DNA of 64,000 nt from Planctomycetota bacterium (GTDB lineage: Bacteria; Planctomycetota; Phycisphaerae; Sedimentisphaerales; Anaerobacaceae). The DNA lies in assembly GCA_030605475.1 (NCBI GenBank), contig JAUWIG010000051.1, forward strand, positions 1-64,000, written 5' to 3'. Below are positions 1 to 8,664 of this stretch, in pieces (position 1 is the stretch's first letter; every line of letters starts with the position of its first letter). Under the pieces are notes generated by a model. That model was not told the origin of the DNA. It was given only the letters and a program-made list of their open reading frames with translations, and ran no database searches. A program made the position numbers and the translations under genes.

Positions 1-1
1 G

Positions 2-1693
2 ATGCTGCTGATGGACTATTGGCCGCTGGGGCGGTTGAAGCGGCGGGCCATTCTGGAAAAGTTGCCATTTTTTACGGTGGGGGCCATCTTTGCTGTCATA
101 ACATATGTTTCGCAAAGCCGCACCGCTGTCGCTGTGCTGCCGGGCGAGTATGACCCAAAGTCCATTCCGTTAATCCTCTGTCACAACATCATTTTCTACC
201 TCTACAAGATTGCCTGGCCGGTTAAGCTGTCATCTTTTTACGCTTCTTCCGAGTCGGCGGCATTGTCGAACCCAATGGTGCTGGTTGGTATCATCGGGAC
301 TTGCATATTGATTCCATTGTTGCTGATTTCACTGCGATGGACGCGGGCGGTGCTGACGGGTTGGCTGTTTTTCTTTGTGGCGATTTTCCCGACTATGGGC
401 GTGATAGGATTTACTATGGTGATTGCAGCGGATAAATATGTCTATCTGCCCTCGGTAGGACTATTGATGATATTAGCATCGCTCTTGAGCTGGTTCTGCA
501 GTGCCGGCAAGCTCACAGTAAGGCGAGTAGCGGTAGTAATGACCGTGCTGATATTAGCTGGTGCCGAGACAGTTGCCACACGGCGGTACCTGGCGCATTG
601 GGGCGATACGATGAGTCTTTTTAAATATATGTTGAGACTAACCCCTGATGCGGCACCGGTTCATAACAGCCTGGGCCTCGCACTTCAATCGCAGGGCAAG
701 CTTGATGAGGCAATCGGCCACTATCGTCAGGCACTGCAGGCGGACCCCGACTATGTCTACGCGCGCAGCAACCTGGCTAACGCCCTTCAATCACAGGGCA
801 GGCTTGACGAAGCCATCCACTGCTATCGCCAGGCACTGCAGGTCAGGCCTGATGATGCCGATGTGCACTGCAACCTCGGCAACGCGCTTAAGTCACAGGG
901 CAAACTTGACGAGGCAATTATGCACTATCGTCAGGCATTACGGCTCAAGCCCGATGATGCCGATGTGCACAACAACCTGGCTAATGCCCTTCAATCACAG
1001 GGTAAGCTTGACGAAGCGGTCAGCCACTATCGTCAGGCGCTGCAAATCAAGCCCGACTTTGCCAAAGCGTACTATAATCTGGGACTTGTGCTTGAATTAC
1101 AGGGCAAACTCAACGAGGCGATCGACCACTATCGTCAGGCACTGCAGGTCGAGCCTGACTACGCCAATGCATACAACAACCTGGGCAGCATTCTGGCAGA
1201 GCAGGGTGAATTCGACGAGGCCATCAGCCACTTCCGTCAGGCAGTGCGGTTCAAGCCCGACTTTGCCGAAGCGCATTACAACCTGGGCAATGTGCTGATA
1301 AAGACAGGTCAACTTGAATGGGCGCTCAAGCATTTTCGAGAAGCAGTTCGTCTGGAGCCCGAGTGGCCGATGTCCTTGAACGGTGCGGCGTGGATTCTGG
1401 CTACACACCCGAACCCAAATGTGCGCGATGCGGGTCAGGCGATTGCCCTTGCCGAACGCGCAGCTTCGTTAACCGAGTATCAAAACGCCTCTATCCTTAA
1501 CACGCTGGCTGCCAGCTATGCGTCGGCGGGTCAGTTTGACCAGGCCGTGATGACTGCGCGAGCAGCGCTGGGGTTGGCTTCTCGCGCACAAGATGATAAG
1601 CTTGCTAATCACATTCGCATGCAACTGGAACTTTACAGGCAGGAGAAACCTTACCGGGAACCTGTGCGGACCCAAGGCGCAATTCATCCATAA
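2..1693 (+). CDS. TMTC-like GT-C membrane protein with TPR array (5' end outside window)
   Basis: The reading frame is open to the left edge, so the true N-terminus lies upstream. The visible part begins with several hydrophobic membrane segments (about residues 20-190) containing the LLMDYWPLGR-type loop seen in TMTC/DUF1736-like proteins. A run of at least seven 34-residue TPR units with the core 'QGKLDEAIxHYRQAL' follows (about residues 217-450), then a C-terminal helical cap shared with the next gene. Known TMTC proteins are GT-C-fold mannosyltransferases acting on secreted or membrane proteins. Applying that role here is inference, because the catalytic N-terminus is missing. The downstream paralogue has the same architecture and shares nearly identical DNA in the TPR region, which points to recent duplication or gene conversion. 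Confidence 0.8.
   Translation: MLLMDYWPLGRLKRRAILEKLPFFTVGAIFAVITYVSQSRTAVAVLPGEYDPKSIPLILCHNIIFYLYKIAWPVKLSSFYASSESAALSNPMVLVGIIGTCILIPLLLISLRWTRAVLTGWLFFFVAIFPTMGVIGFTMVIAADKYVYLPSVGLLMILASLLSWFCSAGKLTVRRVAVVMTVLILAGAETVATRRYLAHWGDTMSLFKYMLRLTPDAAPVHNSLGLALQSQGKLDEAIGHYRQALQADPDYVYARSNLANALQSQGRLDEAIHCYRQALQVRPDDADVHCNLGNALKSQGKLDEAIMHYRQALRLKPDDADVHNNLANALQSQGKLDEAVSHYRQALQIKPDFAKAYYNLGLVLELQGKLNEAIDHYRQALQVEPDYANAYNNLGSILAEQGEFDEAISHFRQAVRFKPDFAEAHYNLGNVLIKTGQLEWALKHFREAVRLEPEWPMSLNGAAWILATHPNPNVRDAGQAIALAERAASLTEYQNASILNTLAASYASAGQFDQAVMTARAALGLASRAQDDKLANHIRMQLELYRQEKPYREPVRTQGAIHP
1157..1290 (+). repeat. TPR-coding repeat shared with 3574-3707
   Basis: This 134-bp stretch of the first TPR gene matches 3574-3707 of the second gene with only two differences by eye. 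It codes for one complete TPR plus flanking parts. The rest of the two arrays is clearly more divergent. Confidence 0.85.
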
Positions 1694-1959
1694 CGCTTAA
1701 CGGTTAAAATGGAGGTGAAGATTAGGAGCATCTCCGGTTGTAGTAATAGATAGCAAGACCATATCAGTTAAAAACATAAATCGTTTGTAGTTTATCGTGG
1801 TTCGGGTGCTCCCGCCCGAGCTCTTGTACCGAAATTTGTTTGGTGGTAACATATCCTTATGAGCAAAATGCCCTGTAAGCGGTGTAAGCTGTAGACATTC
1901 CGGCTATAACCGGTAGAATGATTTAGCAGCGTAGCGCAATGCTAAAAGGGCAATAATGG

Positions 1960-4284
1960 TTGAAGAAAGCGATTCAATTTTTTACAAAGTGCCGGGATAA
2001 ACGGATGGCACGAACAGAGAGACAAGCGGAACCATCTTCGCAAGTACCCAAAACAGTCCAGGCGCACCCGGCCTTGTGGCGGCGGGCAATCGGACCGGCG
2101 GTGTTGTTTGTCCTTGTTGTGGCGTTATATGCGCCATCGATGCGCAGCGGTTTCGTCTACGATGATAGCGTCTTGATTACAAACGAGCCTACACCTCGTT
2201 CGGTAGGCGATATTGTCCGGGTCTTTGCCGAGAGGCATTGGCCTGACCTTCCCTACTATCGACCGGTGGCCCGGTTAACAATGGTGGTCCAGAAGTTTCT
2301 CCATGGCGACAACCCCGGACCGTATCACCTGTTCAACGCTGTATTGATGGGCATGGCCGCTGTGCTGGCCTGCGTTCTTCTGCGATTGCCCATCTTCGCT
2401 GTCAGACCGCCGCTGGCGCTGCTTGGGGCAGCTCTGTTTGCAGTGCATCCGATAGCATCATCGTGTGTATACCCTATCTGTTCCGGGCGGGAGACGCTGA
2501 TGCCCGCGCTCTTTACCATCGCGGGCCTGTACGCCTTTCTGCGTGGCGGTGGGCGATGGTATGTCTTAGCGATACTGATGTTCACTATGTCGCTGCTTTG
2601 CAAGGAGCAGGCGGTGGTCGTGCTGGGGCTGTTTGTTCTGGCTGACGTAATTGGTTTTTCAGCCGATGCGCCGGGACGCAGCGTCAGCCGGTGGGTATGG
2701 CGTTATATCCCTATGTTAGTGATTCTGCTGGTCTACTTTCTTATTCGCTGGCTGCTGTTTGGCGGCGGGATGGAGCACCGCCTTGCAGTGTTGGGCAGTC
2801 CATCCGGCCCGCTGATGTCGTTGCTGTACGCTCTGCAGATGATGTTTGTCCCGTTTGTCGAGCTCGTTTACGAGCCACCATCGGAGATATGGATGTCCAC
2901 ATGGCGGCAATTGGTGTGGCTTGTCATCGTTGTTCTGCTGGCCGTTGCTGCCTACCGGCATTGGTCGGCTGTCTGCGTTGTGGTGTTCTTCTGGCTGGGG
3001 TGGATTTTCCTGGCCCTGGTGCCGACAGCCAACCTGCTGGTCCAGGAGGCACGTTTTGCAGAGCGGTATGGATTTCTGGCGTTTGCTGGTGTAATCGGGA
3101 TAGTGGGGAGGCTGGCCTCAGCGGCTTGGGACAGGCCGGCGAGCCGACGATGGATTACCGGTGTCGGGCTCTCATTTCTTGTCGCATGCGCCGTGATTAG
3201 CTTCCATCGCGGCACGTACTTTCAGAATAATTCGGCGTTTTTCAACCAATGGTTGCGCACGAACCCACAGTCAGCCCCAGCGCATTCGGGTGTTGCGAAG
3301 CTTTTTTGCGAGGAGGGCAAGCTTGATGAGGCAATCAGCCACTATCGTCAGGCAGTGCAGGCGGACCCCGACTATGTCTACGCGCGCAGCAACCTGGGCC
3401 TCGTGCTTCAAGCACAGGGCAAACTTGACGAGGCAATGCACCACTATCGCCAGGCACTGCAGGTCAGGCCTGATTATGCCGAAGCGCATTGTAACATAGG
3501 CAACGCTCTTCAACTACAGGGCAAGGTTGACGAAGCCATCCACCACTTTCGTCAGGCACTGCAGGCCAAGCCCGACTACGCCAATGCATACAACAACCTG
3601 GGCAGCATTCTGGCAGAGCAAGGTAAATTCGACGAGGCCATCAGCCACTTCCGTCAGGCAGTGCGGTTCAAGCCCGACTTTGCCGAAGCGCATTACAACC
3701 TGGGCAACACGCTTCACTCGCAGGGCAAGCTTGATGAGGCAATCGACTGCTATCGTCAGGCACTACAGATTAAGCCTGACTATGCCAGCGTACACAACAA
3801 CCTGGGCAGCGTGCTGTCAGCGCAGGGTAGATTCGACGAGGCAATCAGCCACTATCGTCAGGCACTGCATATCAAGCCCGATTTTGCCGAGGTGCACAAC
3901 AACCTGGGCATCGTGTTTGAATCACAGGGTAAGCTTGACGAGGCAATCAGCCACTATCGTCAGGCACTGCAGGTCAAGCCCGACTGGCCGTCGCCGTTGA
4001 ACGCAATGGCATGGATACTGGCTATGCATCCGGAGCCGGCGCTGCGCGATGTCAGTGGTGCGATTGCCCTTGCTGAGCAGGCAGCTGAGTTAACCAAATA
4101 TCAGGACGCCTTTACCCTTGAGACGTTGGCAACGGCCTACGCCTCGGCAGGCCAATTCGACCGGGCTGTGATGACCGCGCAAAGAGCATTGGAGTTGGCC
4201 TCTGCCGGCGGGGATGACGAGCTTGCCAATCGAATCCGCAAACAGCTGCAACTTTACAGGCAGGACAGACGGGTAAAACCGTAA
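1960..4284 (+). CDS. TMTC-like GT-C glycosyltransferase-type protein with TPR array
   Basis: This is a multi-pass membrane protein with a C-terminal TPR domain. The N-terminal half shows the motif order of the TMTC/DUF1736 group: a first membrane helix, an acidic pair in YDDSVL (about residues 67-72), YYRP (about 99-102), and HP followed by SGRE (about 163-178). In related GT-C enzymes the acidic pair helps bind the lipid-linked sugar donor. Residues about 420-700 form roughly eight TPRs, followed by a C-terminal cap like that of the upstream gene. I chose a TTG start because AAAAGGG lies 9 nt upstream; ATG at 2005 (residue 16) is the alternative. Likely role: glycosylation of exported proteins, with TPRs for substrate binding. 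That role is inferred from the family. Confidence 0.78.
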   Translation: MKKAIQFFTKCRDKRMARTERQAEPSSQVPKTVQAHPALWRRAIGPAVLFVLVVALYAPSMRSGFVYDDSVLITNEPTPRSVGDIVRVFAERHWPDLPYYRPVARLTMVVQKFLHGDNPGPYHLFNAVLMGMAAVLACVLLRLPIFAVRPPLALLGAALFAVHPIASSCVYPICSGRETLMPALFTIAGLYAFLRGGGRWYVLAILMFTMSLLCKEQAVVVLGLFVLADVIGFSADAPGRSVSRWVWRYIPMLVILLVYFLIRWLLFGGGMEHRLAVLGSPSGPLMSLLYALQMMFVPFVELVYEPPSEIWMSTWRQLVWLVIVVLLAVAAYRHWSAVCVVVFFWLGWIFLALVPTANLLVQEARFAERYGFLAFAGVIGIVGRLASAAWDRPASRRWITGVGLSFLVACAVISFHRGTYFQNNSAFFNQWLRTNPQSAPAHSGVAKLFCEEGKLDEAISHYRQAVQADPDYVYARSNLGLVLQAQGKLDEAMHHYRQALQVRPDYAEAHCNIGNALQLQGKVDEAIHHFRQALQAKPDYANAYNNLGSILAEQGKFDEAISHFRQAVRFKPDFAEAHYNLGNTLHSQGKLDEAIDCYRQALQIKPDYASVHNNLGSVLSAQGRFDEAISHYRQALHIKPDFAEVHNNLGIVFESQGKLDEAISHYRQALQVKPDWPSPLNAMAWILAMHPEPALRDVSGAIALAEQAAELTKYQDAFTLETLATAYASAGQFDRAVMTAQRALELASAGGDDELANRIRKQLQLYRQDRRVKP
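3574..3707 (+). repeat. TPR-coding repeat, second copy of 1157-1290
   Basis: This is the second copy of the 134-bp near-identical block. The local identity is much higher than between the surrounding TPR units of the two genes, as expected from gene conversion or unequal crossing-over. Confidence 0.85.
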
Positions 4285-4341
4285 CGCCTGGGCGGGCGCA
4301 AAGCGTCAGGGAAAGCCATTTTTAAGGGTTAATTTTTAAAT

Positions 4342-6921
4342 ATGAAGCAGCATCGTTTATCAAAAAGGGCAAAGCTCCTCCCGCATAGGAAATCTAAGCT
4401 CCCGGCCCGGGATTCGCGTTTTTCCAAGCTTAAGGTTGCAGTGGTCAAATGGATGCCGCCCACCCATCGACTTGGTCGGTGGTTGATAGCGTTATTGATG
4501 GTCGCTCTTTGTATGGGAATGAGCTTTTATAAGATTAACAGCGTAAAGAAACTGCCGTTCTTCGACCCCGATGATGGCGAGGGTTTCTATTGGACTGAAA
4601 ATGCTTTTCATTTTCGCCATGCTGAGATGATTGCTGATGGCAGGGCAATTCCACCGCTTGATAGGGGTATACAATACCCTGAAGGATTGGATACCGCTCG
4701 ATATATAACCCCTGTTATGGAACGGGTCGCGGGCGGTTTATATCATTTTTTTTTCCGGGGGATGCACCTGCATGTTTTTTTGATTTATTTCTCTTCTATC
4801 TTTTCCACGCTTTCAGTTTTGGCTGTATTTTTTGCCGGGAAGTTTTTGTGGCGTTCCAACTGGGCCGGGTTTATATCAGCCTGCTTTTACAGTTTTACTC
4901 CTGCAGGCTTCGGTCGGACTATAGGTGGAGGGTTTATAAGGGAGGATTTTGCCCTTCCATTCATTTTCTTTAGTTTTGCGTGCTTTATGTATTGTTTGCG
5001 AAGAGATAGTCCGCTTGTGGCCGTAATAGGGTCTTTGTTTTTAGCAGTTGCTCTTGCAGCGTGGCATGTAACCCAATTTTACGTATTTCTTTTTATAGCA
5101 GGATTTGTGATTATATTCTTCCTGCAGAAGCGTGAGAGTCTGCCGCGCATCAGTTTTACAATTTTTACCATTATAACAGCTGTTGCTGCTGCAGGGCTGC
5201 CTGTACTTCGTGTAAAGCAGTTTGCCTTTTCGCCTCAAATGATGGCCAGCTATGGCTTATTGGCGGCATTGTGGCTGCTGCCGCGCTGCGGTGTGCGAGG
5301 GCGGGCAAAGGAGATTTTCTGGGCAGGTTTGGTGATTTTGGCCTTCTTTATAGCTGGGCTGATGGTTCAAAAGTATTCGGGCAGCCATTCCCATGTCTAC
5401 AGTCTTATCCTGAGCAAGATTAAATATCTTGGGAAGCTTCCTCAGGACGCCACGAAGCTCTCATTTGAGACCAAGGTAATGTGGACATCTGCCTTTGTCA
5501 GCCCGACCTTGAAGGAAATTTTTATGTTCCTTTCCAGCACTCTTGTGCTTGGGGCTGTGGCGCTGTTGCGGTCAATCATCCGAATCCTGAAGCGCAGAGC
5601 TCAGCAGGGGGAGATTATGATGGTTTACTTCGCACTTTTCACCTTTCTCTTATTTCTTATGATACACAGGTTGAGTGTGTTTACCGTCTTTTTCTTTGCG
5701 CTTCCGATTGGTTCTCTCGTATTGGTGAAGGCTCGCATAATGAAGGTTTTTTCTTATCTTTGTATTGGGATATGTCTGATTTTTTTAATCTACCCGCTCA
5801 GCAGGTTGAAAGTGGTTCCTTTCCGTCCCCCACAGGGATATGTTAAAGATGTGATTCATTTCGTAAAAGCGAACACCACCAGGGACGAGGCGGTGCTCAC
5901 TTCTTTTCAGTTGGGGCCATCCATTGCGGCTTACGGGGAGCGTCCCACAATCCTGCACTCAAAGTTTGAGTCGAAGCTTATCCGGGACAAGGTTAAGGAT
6001 GTGTATACATCGCTGTATCGTAGCGAGGAGGATTTTTATCAGGTCTGTAGGCGATATGACGCGAAGCTGTTTGTGTATCAGTCTGATATGGTGCTTGGCA
6101 GTAATCCCGGCACCATCCGTTATAATGCCGGGGCGGTCCATCTCAAGAAGGATTCTGCTGCAGCTCTGTTCCACTTTGCGCCGGAGAGACTGAAGCACTT
6201 CCGTTTGGTTCATCAAAATTATATTTATCGCCTCTTTCGCGTGGGAGAGAAAGTGCCTGAAATGGCAGGAGACCTTCGATACGAACCTTTATACGACCTT
6301 AGTGTTTACTGCGCTGCGGAATCGCTCGGCGAAGATATCAGCGACTCGATAATTGCCTCCGGACTTAATAAGCTTCAAAAGCCGCAAACACATAAGATGT
6401 TGGGCGACCGGTTTTTTTCAAGAGGAGATTTTCGTACGGCCGCCTTGGAATACTGGCGGGCGCTGACTATTAATCCGAAGCATCAGGCCGCTGCTCAAGG
6501 TCTTGCGGAAGCGTTGTATCAATCACAGGATGTGAATGACCTGCCGGATGCAGTTATCTGGATAGCGGTTGGGCGCAACCAGTTAGCTGCGGCAAAATAC
6601 GGGCGAGCTGAAAAACTTTTCAGAGCGGCGCTCCAACTGGAGCCCCACTCGGCTGAGGCTTACCTGCGATTGGGAATAGCATTACTTATGCAGGATAGGT
6701 TCAAGGAGGCCCGGGATGCGCTGCACCGTGCTGCATCTTACGACCCGAAGTCTTACGAGGCATACGAAAATCTGGGCAAGGTGTATGTATCTCTCGGCGC
6801 CTACGATAAGGCAGTAAAGGTTGTACAGATGTCCTTGTCGTTAAATCCGAATCAGCCACATCTTATTGAAATTCTCAAAGAGCTTGAAGATTTGGCACGG
6901 GGGCAAAGTGGTGAAAAGTAG
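4342..6921 (+). CDS. STT3/AglB-like GT-C membrane protein with C-terminal TPRs
   Basis: After a basic cytoplasmic N-terminus (residues 1-45) comes a membrane helix and then a first luminal loop with FFDPDDGE (about 73-80) and FRHAEMIADG. These resemble the acidic motif and amphipathic helix of STT3-type oligosaccharyltransferases. A second acidic motif, GGGFIREDF, occurs near residue 195. About ten membrane segments follow, then a soluble domain (about 480-680) and two or three TPRs (about 690-850). I could not find a convincing WWDxG motif, so catalytic activity is uncertain. STT3 proteins transfer lipid-linked oligosaccharide to asparagine; here the family-level call is inferred from motif order. 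It lies 57 bp after a TMTC-like gene on the same strand, so co-transcription is plausible. Confidence 0.65.
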   Translation: MKQHRLSKRAKLLPHRKSKLPARDSRFSKLKVAVVKWMPPTHRLGRWLIALLMVALCMGMSFYKINSVKKLPFFDPDDGEGFYWTENAFHFRHAEMIADGRAIPPLDRGIQYPEGLDTARYITPVMERVAGGLYHFFFRGMHLHVFLIYFSSIFSTLSVLAVFFAGKFLWRSNWAGFISACFYSFTPAGFGRTIGGGFIREDFALPFIFFSFACFMYCLRRDSPLVAVIGSLFLAVALAAWHVTQFYVFLFIAGFVIIFFLQKRESLPRISFTIFTIITAVAAAGLPVLRVKQFAFSPQMMASYGLLAALWLLPRCGVRGRAKEIFWAGLVILAFFIAGLMVQKYSGSHSHVYSLILSKIKYLGKLPQDATKLSFETKVMWTSAFVSPTLKEIFMFLSSTLVLGAVALLRSIIRILKRRAQQGEIMMVYFALFTFLLFLMIHRLSVFTVFFFALPIGSLVLVKARIMKVFSYLCIGICLIFLIYPLSRLKVVPFRPPQGYVKDVIHFVKANTTRDEAVLTSFQLGPSIAAYGERPTILHSKFESKLIRDKVKDVYTSLYRSEEDFYQVCRRYDAKLFVYQSDMVLGSNPGTIRYNAGAVHLKKDSAAALFHFAPERLKHFRLVHQNYIYRLFRVGEKVPEMAGDLRYEPLYDLSVYCAAESLGEDISDSIIASGLNKLQKPQTHKMLGDRFFSRGDFRTAALEYWRALTINPKHQAAAQGLAEALYQSQDVNDLPDAVIWIAVGRNQLAAAKYGRAEKLFRAALQLEPHSAEAYLRLGIALLMQDRFKEARDALHRAASYDPKSYEAYENLGKVYVSLGAYDKAVKVVQMSLSLNPNQPHLIEILKELEDLARGQSGEK

Positions 6922-7045
6922 TTTTAAGTTTTTATTGTTGAACTCGCCTCTTAGAAGCAAATGTATCTATTTTGAGTAAACTAAAAACCAATCCGCCTGA
7001 AGACGGACAAAACTCAAAGCTGAAAATATCCGGAGGTTGGCAGGG

Positions 7046-7456
7046 TTATTGTGCGTTTTTTTGTTCGAGAAAGGCCTGCAGGATTTCTGCGGCAGCGATT
7101 GCGTCAAGGCGTTTTCTTTTCTTTCCTCTTGTAAGCTCAACAGAAGATAATTTCTCCTCGGCACCGAAACTGCTCAATCGCTCGTCCTGAAGGTGGATTG
7201 GAATGTCGAGGAGTTTCCTTAACTGCTCAGCGAATTGGAAGACAAGCTTGGTTTGAAAGCCCTGCGAGCCGTCCATATTCAGAGGCAGACCCAGTACAAT
7301 GGCTTCGGCATTTTCGGTTTTGACCACATTTAGTATCTTTTGTAGCAGTTCTTTTTGGCCTTCTATTACGGCAAGTGGTGAAGCGATGGTCTCGTTGCGG
7401 TCACAGATTGCCAAGCCGGTGTGTTTGGTGCCGTAATCTATTGCTAAGTATCTCAT
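7046..7456 (-). CDS. ruvX: Putative pre-16S rRNA nuclease / Holliday junction resolvase-like RuvX (YqgF)
   Basis: The 136-residue protein has the full RNase-H-like YqgF fold pattern: DYG at residues 7-9, GLPLNMDG at about 56-63, DER at about 91-93 and a C-terminal D-AIAAAEIL helix. These hold the acidic residues expected for metal binding. YqgF/RuvX matures the 5' end of 16S rRNA in several bacteria and was earlier proposed as a Holliday junction resolvase. Length is normal for the family. It is the last gene of a minus-strand group pgi-manC-ruvX, 72 bp after manC, with heptamer-like filler in the gap. Confidence 0.92.
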   Translation of the reverse strand: MRYLAIDYGTKHTGLAICDRNETIASPLAVIEGQKELLQKILNVVKTENAEAIVLGLPLNMDGSQGFQTKLVFQFAEQLRKLLDIPIHLQDERLSSFGAEEKLSSVELTRGKKRKRLDAIAAAEILQAFLEQKNAQ

Positions 7457-7528
7457 CGTTTAGTCATCGGTATTCGGTGGTTCGCTATTCACTAAATGCT
7501 GCTTTTTATTCACCGTTCACACAAGACA

Positions 7529-8617
7529 TTATAGAAATTTTTCGCCGGCGTGCTGCTCTATCAACTCGAGCAGCTCCTTTAGTCTCTGGGTCTGGTCGAT
7601 GTGACATATGAGGGTAGCATCGGGGGTATGGGCCACGACCATATTTTTCAGTCCAATGGCGGCGATTAGATGGTTTTTGTCTTCGGTAACTATGATACTA
7701 CTTTTACAGTCAAGAAGCTCGCTTGCGCCGGCGACAACGATGTTGTTGTCCTTGTCGGAACTGATAATATCAGCGAGGGCGGCGAGCGAGCCCATATCGA
7801 GCCAGCGGCAATCCAGCTTTATCGCGTAAACCTCGTCAGCCTTTTCCATAATGGCGTAGTCTATGCTGATTTTGGGCAATTTCGGGAACCATTCATCGAG
7901 TGTATGTTGCTGATTTGGGCTGTCCCAGTCGGCTTGAATTCTGTGCAAAGCTTCGGTAGCTTCGGGCAGGAACTTTGCTAAATTGGCTAAAATTGTTTTG
8001 GCCTTCCAGACAAACATACCGGAATTCCACAGGTATTGGCCGGAGTCAAGGTATTCTTTTGCGGTTTTTTCGTTTGGTTTTTCTTTGAATGCTTCCACAG
8101 AATATATTTCGTTTTCACAGTCGGGACATTTGCGGCCGGCGGCACATTTTACATAACCAAGCTGGGTGTCAGGGAAAGTCGGCTGGATGCCGAAAGTAAT
8201 CATATCGCCGGGATTGTTATTCACAAAGATAATCGCGTCTTTGAGCGCCTGCTGTAGCACCTCAGTCGGTTCTATTATCTGGTCGGCGGTGACAACAGCC
8301 ATTGTGGCTTCGCGGTCTACTCTGGTCAGAATGGTAGCAGCCAAGCCGACGGCACCGGCGGTATCGCGTACAGCCGGCTCGGCAATGACATTATTAAATG
8401 GCAATTCGGGGATGTTCTCGCGGACTACGTCGGCGTGGCCGGCGTTGGTGAGAATAATTATGTTTCTTGTATCGAATATGGTGGACAGGCGCTCAAAACA
8501 ACGACGAAGAAGTGTCTGGCCATCGAGCAGTTTCAGGACCTGTTTGGGGCGTTTTCTGCGGCTGAGAGGCCATAATCTTTTTCCGCTGCCGCCTGCCATT
8601 ATCACTGCATAATTCAT
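7529..8617 (-). CDS. manC: Mannose-1-phosphate guanylyltransferase
   Basis: This protein makes GDP-mannose from mannose-1-phosphate and GTP. The N-terminus carries the pyrophosphorylase signature GGSGKRLWPLSRRKRPKQ, followed by LLDGQTLL and later FKEKP and WNSGMF motifs. At about 362 residues it lacks the C-terminal phosphomannose-isomerase cupin domain, so it is the short monofunctional type. I start at the ATG at 8617, preceded by AGGGG 7 nt away; a TTG two codons upstream is the alternative. It lies 47 bp after pgi on the same strand, which fits a route from fructose-6-phosphate to GDP-mannose for surface glycans. No mannose-6-phosphate isomerase or phosphomannomutase is in the window. Confidence 0.93.
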   Translation of the reverse strand: MNYAVIMAGGSGKRLWPLSRRKRPKQVLKLLDGQTLLRRCFERLSTIFDTRNIIILTNAGHADVVRENIPELPFNNVIAEPAVRDTAGAVGLAATILTRVDREATMAVVTADQIIEPTEVLQQALKDAIIFVNNNPGDMITFGIQPTFPDTQLGYVKCAAGRKCPDCENEIYSVEAFKEKPNEKTAKEYLDSGQYLWNSGMFVWKAKTILANLAKFLPEATEALHRIQADWDSPNQQHTLDEWFPKLPKISIDYAIMEKADEVYAIKLDCRWLDMGSLAALADIISSDKDNNIVVAGASELLDCKSSIIVTEDKNHLIAAIGLKNMVVAHTPDATLICHIDQTQRLKELLELIEQHAGEKFL

Positions 8618-8664
8618 TGCCAAACCCCTTTCATCTGTTGAGGTACTGTAGAAACGTGAGTATA

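Noticed and set aside
648-1298. Long ORFs in other frames of the TPR genes
   Set aside because: They are by-products of the 102-bp coding repeat, which keeps alternative frames open; products are Thr/Arg/Ser-rich and repetitive.
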